Shown in pieces: positions 9,773 through 18,341 of a stretch of 64,000 bases of DNA. Numbering within the stretch: position 1 is the first letter of the stretch; every line of letters begins with the position of its first letter. The stretch covers positions 1-64,000 of the forward strand of contig SVBZ01000017.1 in the NCBI GenBank assembly GCA_015058575.1, read 5' to 3'. Origin of the DNA: Pseudoselenomonas ruminantium. Lineage in GTDB: Bacteria > Bacillota > Negativicutes > Selenomonadales > Selenomonadaceae. A program made the position numbers and the translations under genes. The notes below the pieces were generated by a model. It saw only the letters and a list, made by a program, of their open reading frames with translations, had not been told where the DNA came from and did no database searches.

Positions 9773-11128
9773 ATGAGTTATTGCACAAAAGCGTTTGGAG
9801 CGTATGATATTCGGGGGATTTATCCCGAAACAATCAATGAGGAAATCGCTTATAGGATTGGTAGATTTTTTCCAATGTTATTTGCCGCAAAGAGAGTAGT
9901 TGTTGGTCATGATATCCGATTGTCTGGACCGTCAATAAAAAAAGCCTTGATACAAGGTTTAGTGGAATCGGGCTGTAATGTTATTGATATCGGTCAATGC
10001 GGTACGGAGATGATTTATTTTGCGACGTTCCATTTGAAACTCGATGGCGGCGTGATGATTACTGCCAGCCATAATCCGCGAGAATACAACGGCATGAAGT
10101 TTGTGCGACAGGAGGCAAGGCCTATCTCTGGGGATACCGGTCTGCTGGATTTAAAACAGCAGGTTGCAGATGGTGAACTGCCTGCTATGGCAGAAATTTA
10201 TGGTAAAGTAGAATCGCTAGACATTACTGAAAAATATGTGAAGCATATCCTGTCTTATGTGGATGTGACGAAACTGAAATCTCTGAAAGTGGTTGTCAAT
10301 GCTGGTAATGGTGCAGCAGGGCCGATTCTTGATTTTATGGAGAAATACCTGCCGTTTGAATTAGTAAAGGTTCACCATGAACCAGATGGCAGTTTTCCTC
10401 ACGGAGTTCCCAATCCATTGCTTCTAGAAAATCGTGATGCAACGGCAAAAGCTGTACGGAAGTATGGTGCTGATGCAGGTGTAGCGTGGGATGGCGACTT
10501 TGATCGCTGTTTTATGTTTGACGAACAGGGGAACTTTATTGAAGGATATTATATGGTCGGATTTCTTGCAAAAGCATTTTTGCAAAAGAATCCCGGTGAA
10601 AAGATTATCTATGACCCGCGTCTTACCTGGAATACGGAAGAGATTGTTATAGATAATGGTGGTACACCAATAATTTCTAAAAGCGGTCATGCTTTTATCA
10701 AGGAAAAGATGCGTAAGGAAAATGCTATTTATGGGGGCGAAATGAGTGCTCATCATTATTTTCGAGATTTTTCTTACTGTGATAGCGGCATGATTCCGTG
10801 GCTTTTAGTACTGGAATTATTGTCTCAAGTTGATGGTATGCAGTTATCAGGATTGATGCAGGAACGCATGAAACGATATCCTTGTTCTGGGGAAATAAAT
10901 AGCAAGGTTAAAGAGGTTGATGAAGTATTAGCACGGATTGAAGCCGAATATGGATCACAGGGCAAGGTCACGAAAATAGATGGTTTATCGGTAGAATATT
11001 CCAATTGGCGTTTTAATTTACGTAAATCTAATACGGAGCCGGTTATACGGTTGAACGTAGAAGCACGGTGTGATGAAGTATTGATGGGAAATAAAACACA
11101 AGAGCTGCTGGCAAAAATTCGCGCATAA
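9773..11128 (+). CDS. manB: Phosphomannomutase / phosphoglucomutase
   Basis: FGAYDIRGIYPE, MITASHNPREYNGMKF, WDGDFDRCFMFDEQG, GGEMSAHHYFRDFSYCDSGMIP, KSNTEPVIRLNVE. Confidence 0.93.
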   Translation: MSYCTKAFGAYDIRGIYPETINEEIAYRIGRFFPMLFAAKRVVVGHDIRLSGPSIKKALIQGLVESGCNVIDIGQCGTEMIYFATFHLKLDGGVMITASHNPREYNGMKFVRQEARPISGDTGLLDLKQQVADGELPAMAEIYGKVESLDITEKYVKHILSYVDVTKLKSLKVVVNAGNGAAGPILDFMEKYLPFELVKVHHEPDGSFPHGVPNPLLLENRDATAKAVRKYGADAGVAWDGDFDRCFMFDEQGNFIEGYYMVGFLAKAFLQKNPGEKIIYDPRLTWNTEEIVIDNGGTPIISKSGHAFIKEKMRKENAIYGGEMSAHHYFRDFSYCDSGMIPWLLVLELLSQVDGMQLSGLMQERMKRYPCSGEINSKVKEVDEVLARIEAEYGSQGKVTKIDGLSVEYSNWRFNLRKSNTEPVIRLNVEARCDEVLMGNKTQELLAKIRA

Positions 11129-11198
11129 GAGTAGCGTTTTCCATTGAAAAAAAGAGAATCAAGAATGTGATCATGAAGATGTTTTGGGAGGTGAGGGA

Positions 11199-11393
11199 AT
11201 GTTTGTAGTCAAGAAATCATCCGAAATGATGAATAAGACGTTTCGCTTGCCGGTTGATTTGATAGAACGGTTGACTGAGGTGGCAAAATCGCAGGATGTT
11301 TCGGTCAATAACCTGGTGCAGCAGTGCTGTGAGTATGCGCTTGGAGACATGGCAGGTGGAGGAAAGTCTGCGAAGACGAAGCAGAGGAAGTGA
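11199..11393 (+). CDS. Small ribbon-helix-helix (Arc/CopG-like) protein
   Basis: MMNKTFRLPVDLIERLTEVAKSQDVSVNNLVQQCCEYAL RHH-type pattern; SD GGGAGGTGAGGGA upstream. Confidence 0.7.
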   Translation: MFVVKKSSEMMNKTFRLPVDLIERLTEVAKSQDVSVNNLVQQCCEYALGDMAGGGKSAKTKQRK

Positions 11394-11397
11394 GCTT

Positions 11398-11754
11398 ATG
11401 ACGGAGCTTTCGAAGAATCTTCAGCATATCCGAGCGGCGCGTGGTTTGCGGCAGCAGGATGTGGCAGATGGACTGGGAATCAGCAGGGCGACCTATGCCA
11501 ATTATGAGGCGGGGCAGCGCAGCCCGAATCATGTTATGCTGATGAAGCTTGCCGCGCTTTTTCAGGTGCATGTCGATGATCTTTTAGGCTTTCGGCCAGA
11601 TGAGAGCCATCTGAAACCTGCGGAGATTTCCTTGCTGGAGCGGTTCCGGCGCTTGCCAGCGTCTAAGCAGGAGTTCTTTTCCCGGCTGGTTGATTTTGAG
11701 CTGCAGGAAAATTTGAATACAGATAGCAAGAAGCCATCGTTCTCGAAGAAATGA
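11398..11754 (+). CDS. XRE-family HTH transcriptional regulator (true ATG at 11398; the longer ORF from 11296 overlaps the RHH gene)
   Basis: LSKNLQHIRAARGLRQQDVADGLGISRATYANYEAGQRSPNHVMLMKLAALFQVHVDDLLG HTH_3. Confidence 0.9.
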   Translation: MTELSKNLQHIRAARGLRQQDVADGLGISRATYANYEAGQRSPNHVMLMKLAALFQVHVDDLLGFRPDESHLKPAEISLLERFRRLPASKQEFFSRLVDFELQENLNTDSKKPSFSKK

Positions 11755-11770
11755 GAACGATGGCTTCTTG
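11727..11770. terminator. Perfect 18-bp stem hairpin between convergent XRE and rpn genes
   Basis: CAAGAAGCCATCGTTCTC-GAAGAAAT-GAGAACGATGGCTTCTTG; the left arm encodes the XRE C-terminus. Confidence 0.75.
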
Positions 11771-11784
11771 TGGAATGATTACGA

Positions 11785-11994
11785 TTAACGAATTTGTTCG
11801 GCTAGTTCGGCAATTCGCTCAGGACTAAGGCGTGAGTACTTTATAATCTTATCAATGGGTTCATTGTCGCGAAGCATGTTTATTGCCATGGAAGTTCGTT
11901 CTTCTAATCGGCCTTCAAGTCGTCCTTCGGCCCGGCCCTCAGCTCGGCCCTCAGCTCGGCCCTCGTCTTGTAGTTTCTGCATTAATTCACACAT
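11785..11994 (-). CDS. Candidate intragenic small protein (69 aa), in frame with the rpn C-terminus
   Basis: Internal ATG at 11994 preceded on the minus strand by AAGGGGGTT-AAAGCC-ATG; SD-like sequence pairs with AAGGAGGT anti-SD apart from one G:U wobble, 8 nt from G-run to ATG. Confidence 0.4.
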   Translation of the reverse strand: MCELMQKLQDEGRAEGRAEGRAEGRLEGRLEERTSMAINMLRDNEPIDKIIKYSRLSPERIAELAEQIR

Positions 11995-12624
11995 GGCTTT
12001 AACCCCCTTGTTTTTATGTTTGAAAAAGTCGGCTCTTTGGGCCAGTTCAGGATAGTGCATCTGCCTAGGGTCAGAGCAGAAAAAATCCTGCATAAGCAAC
12101 CCTAGGGCATTGGTTCCTCGGTAGGAACCGTTTACGTAGATAGTATGAGCAGCATCCTCGAAAGGCTGATTAAGTTCTTGGATGATAGGTTCGATGTGAT
12201 ACATGGGAATCTTTCCGCCGAATATATCCTTTTCCGTGATAAATATGACCCATACCTCAGGAAAATTTTCATATTTGGTGCCTTTGTTGATTTCTCGGGA
12301 GTCGATAAGGCTGTGGTTGAAACGAGCACGTTTAGGGGTAGCTCCTTCGTTGGCACGCTGGATTTCTACATTATATATTTTGCCATCGTTATCCACGGCA
12401 ATGACGTCGAAACGTGCACTGCGACCATAGAGATTTTGTGCGGAGCGTTGTGTAACAACTTCTTTTATCATGATGTCATCGCGGTTAAAGAAAATGCGGA
12501 GTAGCAGTTGCATACATTCATTGCTGCCATCGAAGCATACATCAAAGAATGTATCGTCGATGAGACGAAACTGTTCAATGAGCTCCAAATATTTCTTTGG
12601 CGGTGCAAATTCTAGTAGGCTCAT
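11785..12624 (-). CDS. Rpn family recombination-promoting nuclease / PD-(D/E)XK nuclease family transposase
   Basis: N-terminal FAPPKKYLELIEQFRLIDDTFFDVCFDGSNECMQLLLRIFF, RSARFDVIAVDNDGKIYNVEIQRA nuclease core, MQKLQDEGRAEGRAEGRAEGRLEGRLEE tail typical of the family. Confidence 0.9.
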   Translation of the reverse strand: MSLLEFAPPKKYLELIEQFRLIDDTFFDVCFDGSNECMQLLLRIFFNRDDIMIKEVVTQRSAQNLYGRSARFDVIAVDNDGKIYNVEIQRANEGATPKRARFNHSLIDSREINKGTKYENFPEVWVIFITEKDIFGGKIPMYHIEPIIQELNQPFEDAAHTIYVNGSYRGTNALGLLMQDFFCSDPRQMHYPELAQRADFFKHKNKGVKAMCELMQKLQDEGRAEGRAEGRAEGRLEGRLEERTSMAINMLRDNEPIDKIIKYSRLSPERIAELAEQIR

Positions 12625-12769
12625 AGCACATCGTCCTTCCTTTTATTATATCACGAGATTGTGATTGTAAAAACAATCCTATATTAAAACACTTGTTCCT
12701 TATAGTGATAATATCATAGTTGCAGATAAAAGTCCATGCTATCGCAGAAGAATTTAAAGCAAGATAACA

Positions 12770-12809
12770 AAAAGCCATTGTCCTCGAAGAAATGAGAACG
12801 ATGGCTTTT
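12770..12809. terminator. Hairpin terminator downstream of accC, near-copy of the hairpin at 11727-11770
   Basis: AAAAGCCATTGTCCTC-GAAGAAAT-GAGAACGATGGCTTTT; loop and right arm identical to the first copy. Confidence 0.75.
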
Positions 12810-12823
12810 GCTAGTTATATTGA

Positions 12824-14233
12824 TTAAGCGAAGTACATGCCTTCACTGATGGTGTTGGCGAGTTCTTCTTCGTTCATGTCGCTGGTATCTTTTGGCAGGG
12901 CTTCGTAGACGTCCATGCGGTTCTTGATGAACTGGGTGTCGATGTTGCCCGTGCGGAAGTAGGTGTCCTTGAGGATTTTCTTGTGCAGCGATACGGTGGT
13001 CTTGACGCCGTCGATGCGGAATTCCTTGAGGGCTCGCTCCATGATCTTGATGGCGTCGCCACGCGTGCGGCCATGGGCGATGATCTTGGCGATCATCGAG
13101 TCATAGTATGGCTCGATGGCAAGGCCAGCCGTCACGCCGCTGTCGAAGCGGACACGCGGGCCGCTCGGCTCATGCAGGAACGTGATGTCGCCCGGGGACG
13201 GCAGGAAGTTGTTGTCCGGGTCCTCGGCGTTGATGCGGCACTCGATAGCGTGTCCCGTGAAGGAGATGTCTTTCTGCGTGAATTCGAGCGCTTCGCCGGC
13301 AGCGATACGGATCTGGGTGCGGACAAGATCGATGCCCGTGACGGCTTCGGTGATGCCGTGCTCGACCTGGATGCGCGGGTTGATTTCCATGAAGTAGAAT
13401 TCGTTGTTCGAGAGGTCGAGCAGGAATTCTACGGTGCCGATGTTGGAGTAGTGGACGCTCTTGGCGGCTTTTACAGCGAGCTGGCCAACGCGTTCGCGCA
13501 TATCCTGCGTCAGGGCAATCGATGGCGATTCCTCGAGAAGCTTCTGATTGCGGCGCTGCAGCGAGCACTCACGCTCGCCGAGATGCAGGACTTCGCCGTA
13601 GTTATCGGCAACAATCTGTACTTCGATATGGCGGGAACGCTCGATGTAGTGTTCGAAGTAGTATTTCGTTTTCGTGATGTCGACGAGCAGGTTCAGGATG
13701 TTGCGCAGGTCTTCTTCGTTGTGTGCTACGCACATGCCTTTGCCGCCGCCGCCAGCAACTGGCTTGAGAATGACTGGATAGCCGACTTCCTCGGCTGCCT
13801 TCATGGCTTCTTCGTTGCTGGTCAGCGGATCGCTGCCTTTTGCCATCGGGATGCCCGATGGAGCAATCGAGGCGCGGGCGATGTCCTTATCGCCGACGAG
13901 GCGGATGGTTTCTGGCATCGGTCCAATCCAGGTAATGCCAGCATTCGTGACCTGCTCAGCAAAGTCAGCATCTTCAGAGAGGAAACCATAGCCTGGATGG
14001 ATGGCATCGGCGCCAGACTCGCGGGCAGCAGCGAGCAGTGCTGCTTTGTTGAGATAGCTTTCCGTGGCATCGGCCGGACCAACGCAGATGGCGTGGTCAG
14101 CCAGACGGACATGCAGAGCCTTGGCGTCGGCTTCGGAGTAGACGGCTACCGTCTCGATATCGAGCTCCTGGCAGGCGCGGATAATGCGAACGGCGATCTC
14201 GCCGCGATTCGCGATAAGAATGCGTTTAAACAT
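12824..14233 (-). CDS. accC: Acetyl-CoA carboxylase biotin carboxylase subunit
   Basis: MFKRILIANRGEIAVRIIRACQELDIETVAVYSEAD; KPVAGGGGKGM; FMEINPRIQVEHGITEAVTGIDLV. ATG at 14233 follows an AGGAGGT SD. Confidence 0.96.
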   Translation of the reverse strand: MFKRILIANRGEIAVRIIRACQELDIETVAVYSEADAKALHVRLADHAICVGPADATESYLNKAALLAAARESGADAIHPGYGFLSEDADFAEQVTNAGITWIGPMPETIRLVGDKDIARASIAPSGIPMAKGSDPLTSNEEAMKAAEEVGYPVILKPVAGGGGKGMCVAHNEEDLRNILNLLVDITKTKYYFEHYIERSRHIEVQIVADNYGEVLHLGERECSLQRRNQKLLEESPSIALTQDMRERVGQLAVKAAKSVHYSNIGTVEFLLDLSNNEFYFMEINPRIQVEHGITEAVTGIDLVRTQIRIAAGEALEFTQKDISFTGHAIECRINAEDPDNNFLPSPGDITFLHEPSGPRVRFDSGVTAGLAIEPYYDSMIAKIIAHGRTRGDAIKIMERALKEFRIDGVKTTVSLHKKILKDTYFRTGNIDTQFIKNRMDVYEALPKDTSDMNEEELANTISEGMYFA

Positions 14234-14438
14234 AGGATTACCTCCTAAACTTAACAAAGTAAATATAAATAAGTTTAAATAAGCCTGTTAGTGTCAAACA
14301 ACTGGTATTAGTACCTGTTCCTAACAAGACTTCATGAAGGAATTCTAGCACAGTTGTCTGATAAATGCAATGATAATTTCCGGTTATTGTAATAATTCTT
14401 TAGAAGAATTATTTATACTGTATACAGATTTGGCGTTT

Positions 14439-14456
14439 CATTTGACCGGTCAAATG
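14439..14456. promoter_or_regulatory. Perfect 18-bp palindrome CATTTGACCGGTCAAATG upstream of uvrC
   Basis: Direct reading; shares the 12-bp core TTGACCGGTCAA with 29352-29363. Confidence 0.55.
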
Positions 14457-14516
14457 GAGTATAATAAGAAGCATCGATTATAAGTGACGACAATACAGTG
14501 GAAAGGAAGTGAGCCG

Positions 14517-16367
14517 ATGAACGAGACGGTGGAGGAAAAACTCAAGCTGCTGCCCGATAAGCCTGGTGTCTACATCATGAAGAATGAACAGGGCAAAATC
14601 ATTTATGTGGGCAAGGCCGTGGTGCTCAAGAACCGTGTGCGGCAGTATTTCCAGTCGAATAAGAACCATACGCCGAAGGTGCGGGCGATGGTTTCGCATA
14701 TCGCGGACTTTGAGATCATCATGACGCATTCTGAGGTCGAGGCCTTGATTCTTGAGTGCAATCTTATCAAAAAGCATCGGCCTCGCTATAATATCAGTCT
14801 CAAGGATGACAAGAGCTATCCTTACGTCAAGGTGACGGTGCAGGAGGATTTCCCGCGCGTGTTTATCACGCGGCGGGTCTTGAAGGATGGGGCGCGTTAT
14901 TTTGGCCCGTATACGAATGCGACGGCAGTTCATGAAAGCCTAAAGCTGCTGCGGCGTCTGTTCCCGCTGCGGACCTGCAGGCATTTGCAGGAGCGGCCGT
15001 GCCTTGAGTATCATATCAAGCGCTGCCTGGCACCGTGTGCCGGCAAGGTCGAGAAGGACGATTATGATGCGATGATCCGTGCGGTGCTGTTGTTTTTGGA
15101 AGGGCGCACCGATGATGTGGAGCGTGAGCTGCAGTTCCGCATGGAGGCGGCGGCCGAGGCGTATCATTTCGAACTGGCGGCGAGGCTGCGCGATCAGCTG
15201 CTGGCTGTGCGCAAGGTAGCAGAGAAGCAGAATATCGTTACAGGGTCGGGGGACCAGGATGCCGTGGGCATGGCGCGTTCGGAAATCGGCGTTGTCGTGC
15301 AGATTTTCTTCATCCGTGCAGGCAAGATGATTGGCCGTGAGCATTTCCTGTTGCAGAGCACGGAAGAGGAAAGCGACGAGGCAATCCTGGCGGCTTTCTT
15401 GCAGCAGTATTATCATCGGGCGGCGTTTATTCCACGCGAGGTGTTGCTGCCGTTGGAGCTGCCAGCAGCTGAGCGCGAACTGCTCGAAGCCTGGCTCAGT
15501 GAGAAAAAGCGCAAAGCCAAGGTACAGATTTTGTGTCCGCAGCGCGGGACTAAGCATGATATCGTGGCAATGGCTGCGGGCAATGCGCAGAAATATCTGG
15601 CGGATGAGGCTGCACGCATCAAGCAGGCCAACGATCAGACGCGGGGGGCAGTCGAGGAGCTCGGGCGTTATCTGGGGCTCAGGAATCCGCCTGAACGCAT
15701 GGAGTGTTTCGATATTTCACATATCCAGGGCAGTGAGACGGTGGCGTCGATGGTCGTCTTTGAAGGCGGCCTGCCGAAGAAGTCAGACTACCGGCGGTTC
15801 AAGATCAAAAGTACGGAGGGAAAGCCTGATGATTTCCTGTCGATGCGCGAGGTGACAACGCGCCGTTATGTTGGTCTGCCGGAAAATGAGCTGCCGGATC
15901 TAATTGTCATCGATGGCGGTAAGGGACAGCTCTCTTCGGCACTGGAAATCATCCGGCAGCATGCCGGACATAAAAAGGTGCCTGTGGTCGGGCTGGCCAA
16001 GCAGTTTGAGCTCGTATTCCGTGAGGGCGAGTCAGAGCCGGTGGTACTGCCGCGTCATAGCCAGGCATTATACCTTATCCAGCGCATTCGCGATGAGGCC
16101 CATCGGTTTGCGATTACGTATCATCGCAAACTGCGCGGCAAGCGCAATCTTGTCTCGGTGCTTGACCATATCGTCGGTATCGGGCCGAAACGCCGGCAGG
16201 CGCTATGGTCGCATTTCGGCACGCTCAGCCGCATCAAGGCGGCAGGGGTCGAGGAACTCATGGCGGCGCCAGGCATGAACCGGCCAGCGGCGGAGGCCGT
16301 CTTTAATTTCTTTTTGGCACAACAGGAATTTCGAGGGAAGGATAAAGATATAAATGAAAACAGTTGA
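14517..16367 (+). CDS. uvrC: Excinuclease ABC subunit C
   Basis: LPDKPGVYIMKNEQGKIIYVGKAVVLKNRVRQYF GIY-YIG; ECFDISHIQGSETVASMVVFEGG; C-terminal HhH. Confidence 0.97.
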   Translation: MNETVEEKLKLLPDKPGVYIMKNEQGKIIYVGKAVVLKNRVRQYFQSNKNHTPKVRAMVSHIADFEIIMTHSEVEALILECNLIKKHRPRYNISLKDDKSYPYVKVTVQEDFPRVFITRRVLKDGARYFGPYTNATAVHESLKLLRRLFPLRTCRHLQERPCLEYHIKRCLAPCAGKVEKDDYDAMIRAVLLFLEGRTDDVERELQFRMEAAAEAYHFELAARLRDQLLAVRKVAEKQNIVTGSGDQDAVGMARSEIGVVVQIFFIRAGKMIGREHFLLQSTEEESDEAILAAFLQQYYHRAAFIPREVLLPLELPAAERELLEAWLSEKKRKAKVQILCPQRGTKHDIVAMAAGNAQKYLADEAARIKQANDQTRGAVEELGRYLGLRNPPERMECFDISHIQGSETVASMVVFEGGLPKKSDYRRFKIKSTEGKPDDFLSMREVTTRRYVGLPENELPDLIVIDGGKGQLSSALEIIRQHAGHKKVPVVGLAKQFELVFREGESEPVVLPRHSQALYLIQRIRDEAHRFAITYHRKLRGKRNLVSVLDHIVGIGPKRRQALWSHFGTLSRIKAAGVEELMAAPGMNRPAAEAVFNFFLAQQEFRGKDKDINENS

Positions 16368-17217
16368 TTTACATGTCCATTCGCTGGTATCTGATGGCAG
16401 CTACCGTCCAGCTGAGCTGGTAAGGCTTGCCAAGGAGCGTGGCCTTTCGGCTTTGGCGCTGACCGACCACGATGTTATCGCGGGCAATGCGGAGGCCGCT
16501 GCGGCGGCAAAGGAGGCTGGCATAGAATTCATCCCGGGCATGGAGCTTGCGGCGACTTTTGGTGAGCGCAAGGTGCATATCGTCTGCCTTGGCTTCGATC
16601 CAGAGCATCCATCGTTTCAGAAGGTCTATAAGAAGATCCGCGCGGTCAAGGAAGGAAAAATCGAGGAAATCATCGCCTACGTCAGGGGAAAAGGCGTAGA
16701 TATTTCCGTAGAGAAGGTGCGTCCCTTTGCCTATGATGGCCCGTTTGACCGCTATGCCATCATGCGTTATCTGGTGTCGCTGCACATGTATGACCGCGCC
16801 CAGCCGCTCTGGGATAATTATCTCGATCCGGCTGCCGCTGAACTCGGGCTCAATAAGACGATTACGGTCGAGGAAGCGCTGCCGCTTATCCATGAGGCGG
16901 GTGGCGTGACATCACTGGCGCATTTCCATAAGAATATCGGCCTCAAGGGGCTGACGCGTGAGCAGCAGGAAGAGGCTATCTGTTATCTGCATAGTCTTGG
17001 CCTCGATGGGATGGAGCGTTATTATCCAAACTATACCGAGGAAGACAAGGCGTTTGCTGCAGCCGTGATTGACAAATACAGTCTGCTGCCAACGGGCGGC
17101 ACGGATTTCCATGGTACGAACCGTCCGGGAATCGAGCTGGGGACAGGCATTGACAACAATATGGCCGTGCCATATGAGTTCTTTGCCCAGTCCAGGGCGC
17201 ATTGCGGGAAAAGATAG
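16354..17217 (+). CDS. PHP domain metal-dependent phosphoesterase (YciV/TrpH-like)
   Basis: VDLHVHSLVSDGSYRPAELVRLAKERGLSALALTDHDVIAGN; GGTDFHGTNRP; overlaps uvrC by 14 nt. Confidence 0.9.
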   Translation: MKTVDLHVHSLVSDGSYRPAELVRLAKERGLSALALTDHDVIAGNAEAAAAAKEAGIEFIPGMELAATFGERKVHIVCLGFDPEHPSFQKVYKKIRAVKEGKIEEIIAYVRGKGVDISVEKVRPFAYDGPFDRYAIMRYLVSLHMYDRAQPLWDNYLDPAAAELGLNKTITVEEALPLIHEAGGVTSLAHFHKNIGLKGLTREQQEEAICYLHSLGLDGMERYYPNYTEEDKAFAAAVIDKYSLLPTGGTDFHGTNRPGIELGTGIDNNMAVPYEFFAQSRAHCGKR

Positions 17218-17244
17218 AACAAGACATGGGATTAGAGGATAGCA

Positions 17245-18219
17245 ATGGTTAGGATAAAAGATGTAGCGAAAGAAGCAGGGGTAGCAGCAAGTACCGTATC
17301 ATTGGTCATGAACAAGAAAGGCTATGTTTCGGAAGCCACACGGCAAAAAGTCGAGGCTGCCATGAAGAAGCTCAAATATGTGCCGAGTGAGGTAGCGCGC
17401 AATCTGTCTCTTAGCCGGACCAATACGATCGGTGTCATCATGCCATCGGTATCGCATCCATTTTTTGGTGAGGTCATCGAAGCACTGGAGGCTGCGCTTT
17501 ATGACCAGAATTGCAAGATGATGCTATGTTGTACGCAGCATAAAGAAAATGGGGAGCGGACCTTTGTGGATATGCTCAAGCGGCGGACCATGGATGGTAT
17601 CATCATGGGCGCCCATTCACTGGATGTTTCGCTGTATGCAGATGTCCAGCAGCCGATTGTGGCCTTTGACCGTTATCTGAATGATCGGATTCCGATTGTG
17701 CATTGCAATCATAAAAAGGGAGGACAATTGGCGGCGGAGCGCTTTTTGGCGCATGGCTGCAGGCATATTGTCGAAGTCATAGGTTATCAAGGGGTACAGA
17801 CGCCAGCCAATGAATATCATTTCAATGCGGCAGATCTTTTACATGCGCATGGGGTAAGAGTGGATGTGGTTGAGATGCCGTGGAATGCGTTTGATTATCC
17901 GAGCTTTGCAGCGGCAGCACAGCAGTTATTCCAGCAGTATCCGGATGTAGATGGCGTACTGGGAGCAGATTTGGCTATTGCGGCGTGTTTGCATGTCGCT
18001 GCCGCGCTGGGGCGGCGTGTCCCTGATGATTTACGCTTGCTTGCCTATGATGGCACAGCGGTGACGCGGATGGGGTTGGAGCCGATCACTGCTGTGCGGC
18101 AGCCGATTCGTGAATTGGCTGAGCTGTCGGTACGTAAAGTGCTGCAGATGGTCAATGGTACGTGTGAAGACGGTCCTTGGGTTATCGATCCGTTTATCCT
18201 GGATGGCAATACTTGTTGA
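17245..18219 (+). CDS. LacI-family transcriptional regulator (probable sucrose/fructan regulator)
   Basis: MVRIKDVAKEAGVAASTVSLVMNKKGYVSEATRQKVEAAMKKLKYVPSEVARNLS; adjacent to GH32 and permease genes. Confidence 0.92.
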   Translation: MVRIKDVAKEAGVAASTVSLVMNKKGYVSEATRQKVEAAMKKLKYVPSEVARNLSLSRTNTIGVIMPSVSHPFFGEVIEALEAALYDQNCKMMLCCTQHKENGERTFVDMLKRRTMDGIIMGAHSLDVSLYADVQQPIVAFDRYLNDRIPIVHCNHKKGGQLAAERFLAHGCRHIVEVIGYQGVQTPANEYHFNAADLLHAHGVRVDVVEMPWNAFDYPSFAAAAQQLFQQYPDVDGVLGADLAIAACLHVAAALGRRVPDDLRLLAYDGTAVTRMGLEPITAVRQPIRELAELSVRKVLQMVNGTCEDGPWVIDPFILDGNTC

Positions 18220-18262
18220 TTCCTATTTTTTATTATATGCTATATATTCGCCGCAAATACTA

Positions 18263-18291
18263 TTGACAAATCGTATTTGCAGCGTTATTAT
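18263..18291 (+). promoter_or_regulatory. Sigma-70-type promoter of the GH32-permease operon
   Basis: TTGACA (18263-18268), 17-bp spacer, TATTAT (18286-18291). Confidence 0.65.
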
Positions 18292-18298
18292 TAATATA

Positions 18299-18312
18299 TC
18301 GAACCGATTCGA
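18299..18312. promoter_or_regulatory. LacI-type operator O1 (TCGAACCGATTCGA)
   Basis: Near-palindromic, just downstream of the -10; embedded in a 13-bp inverted repeat AATATATCGAACC/GGTTCGATATATT (18293-18329). Confidence 0.65.
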
Positions 18313-18341
18313 TATTGGTTCGATATATTTTCGGATAAATC

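Noticed and set aside
11296-11754. 152-aa version of the XRE ORF
   Set aside because: The extra N-terminus overlaps the RHH gene out of frame; ATG at 11398 gives the canonical HTH start.
12983-14248. 421-aa + strand ORF opposite accC
   Set aside because: Antisense shadow of a highly conserved gene; composition reflects reverse-complemented codons, no domain.
15331-15855. 174-aa alternate-frame ORF inside uvrC
   Set aside because: Overlaps conserved UvrC residues; Arg/Ser/Trp-rich composition typical of an out-of-frame read.
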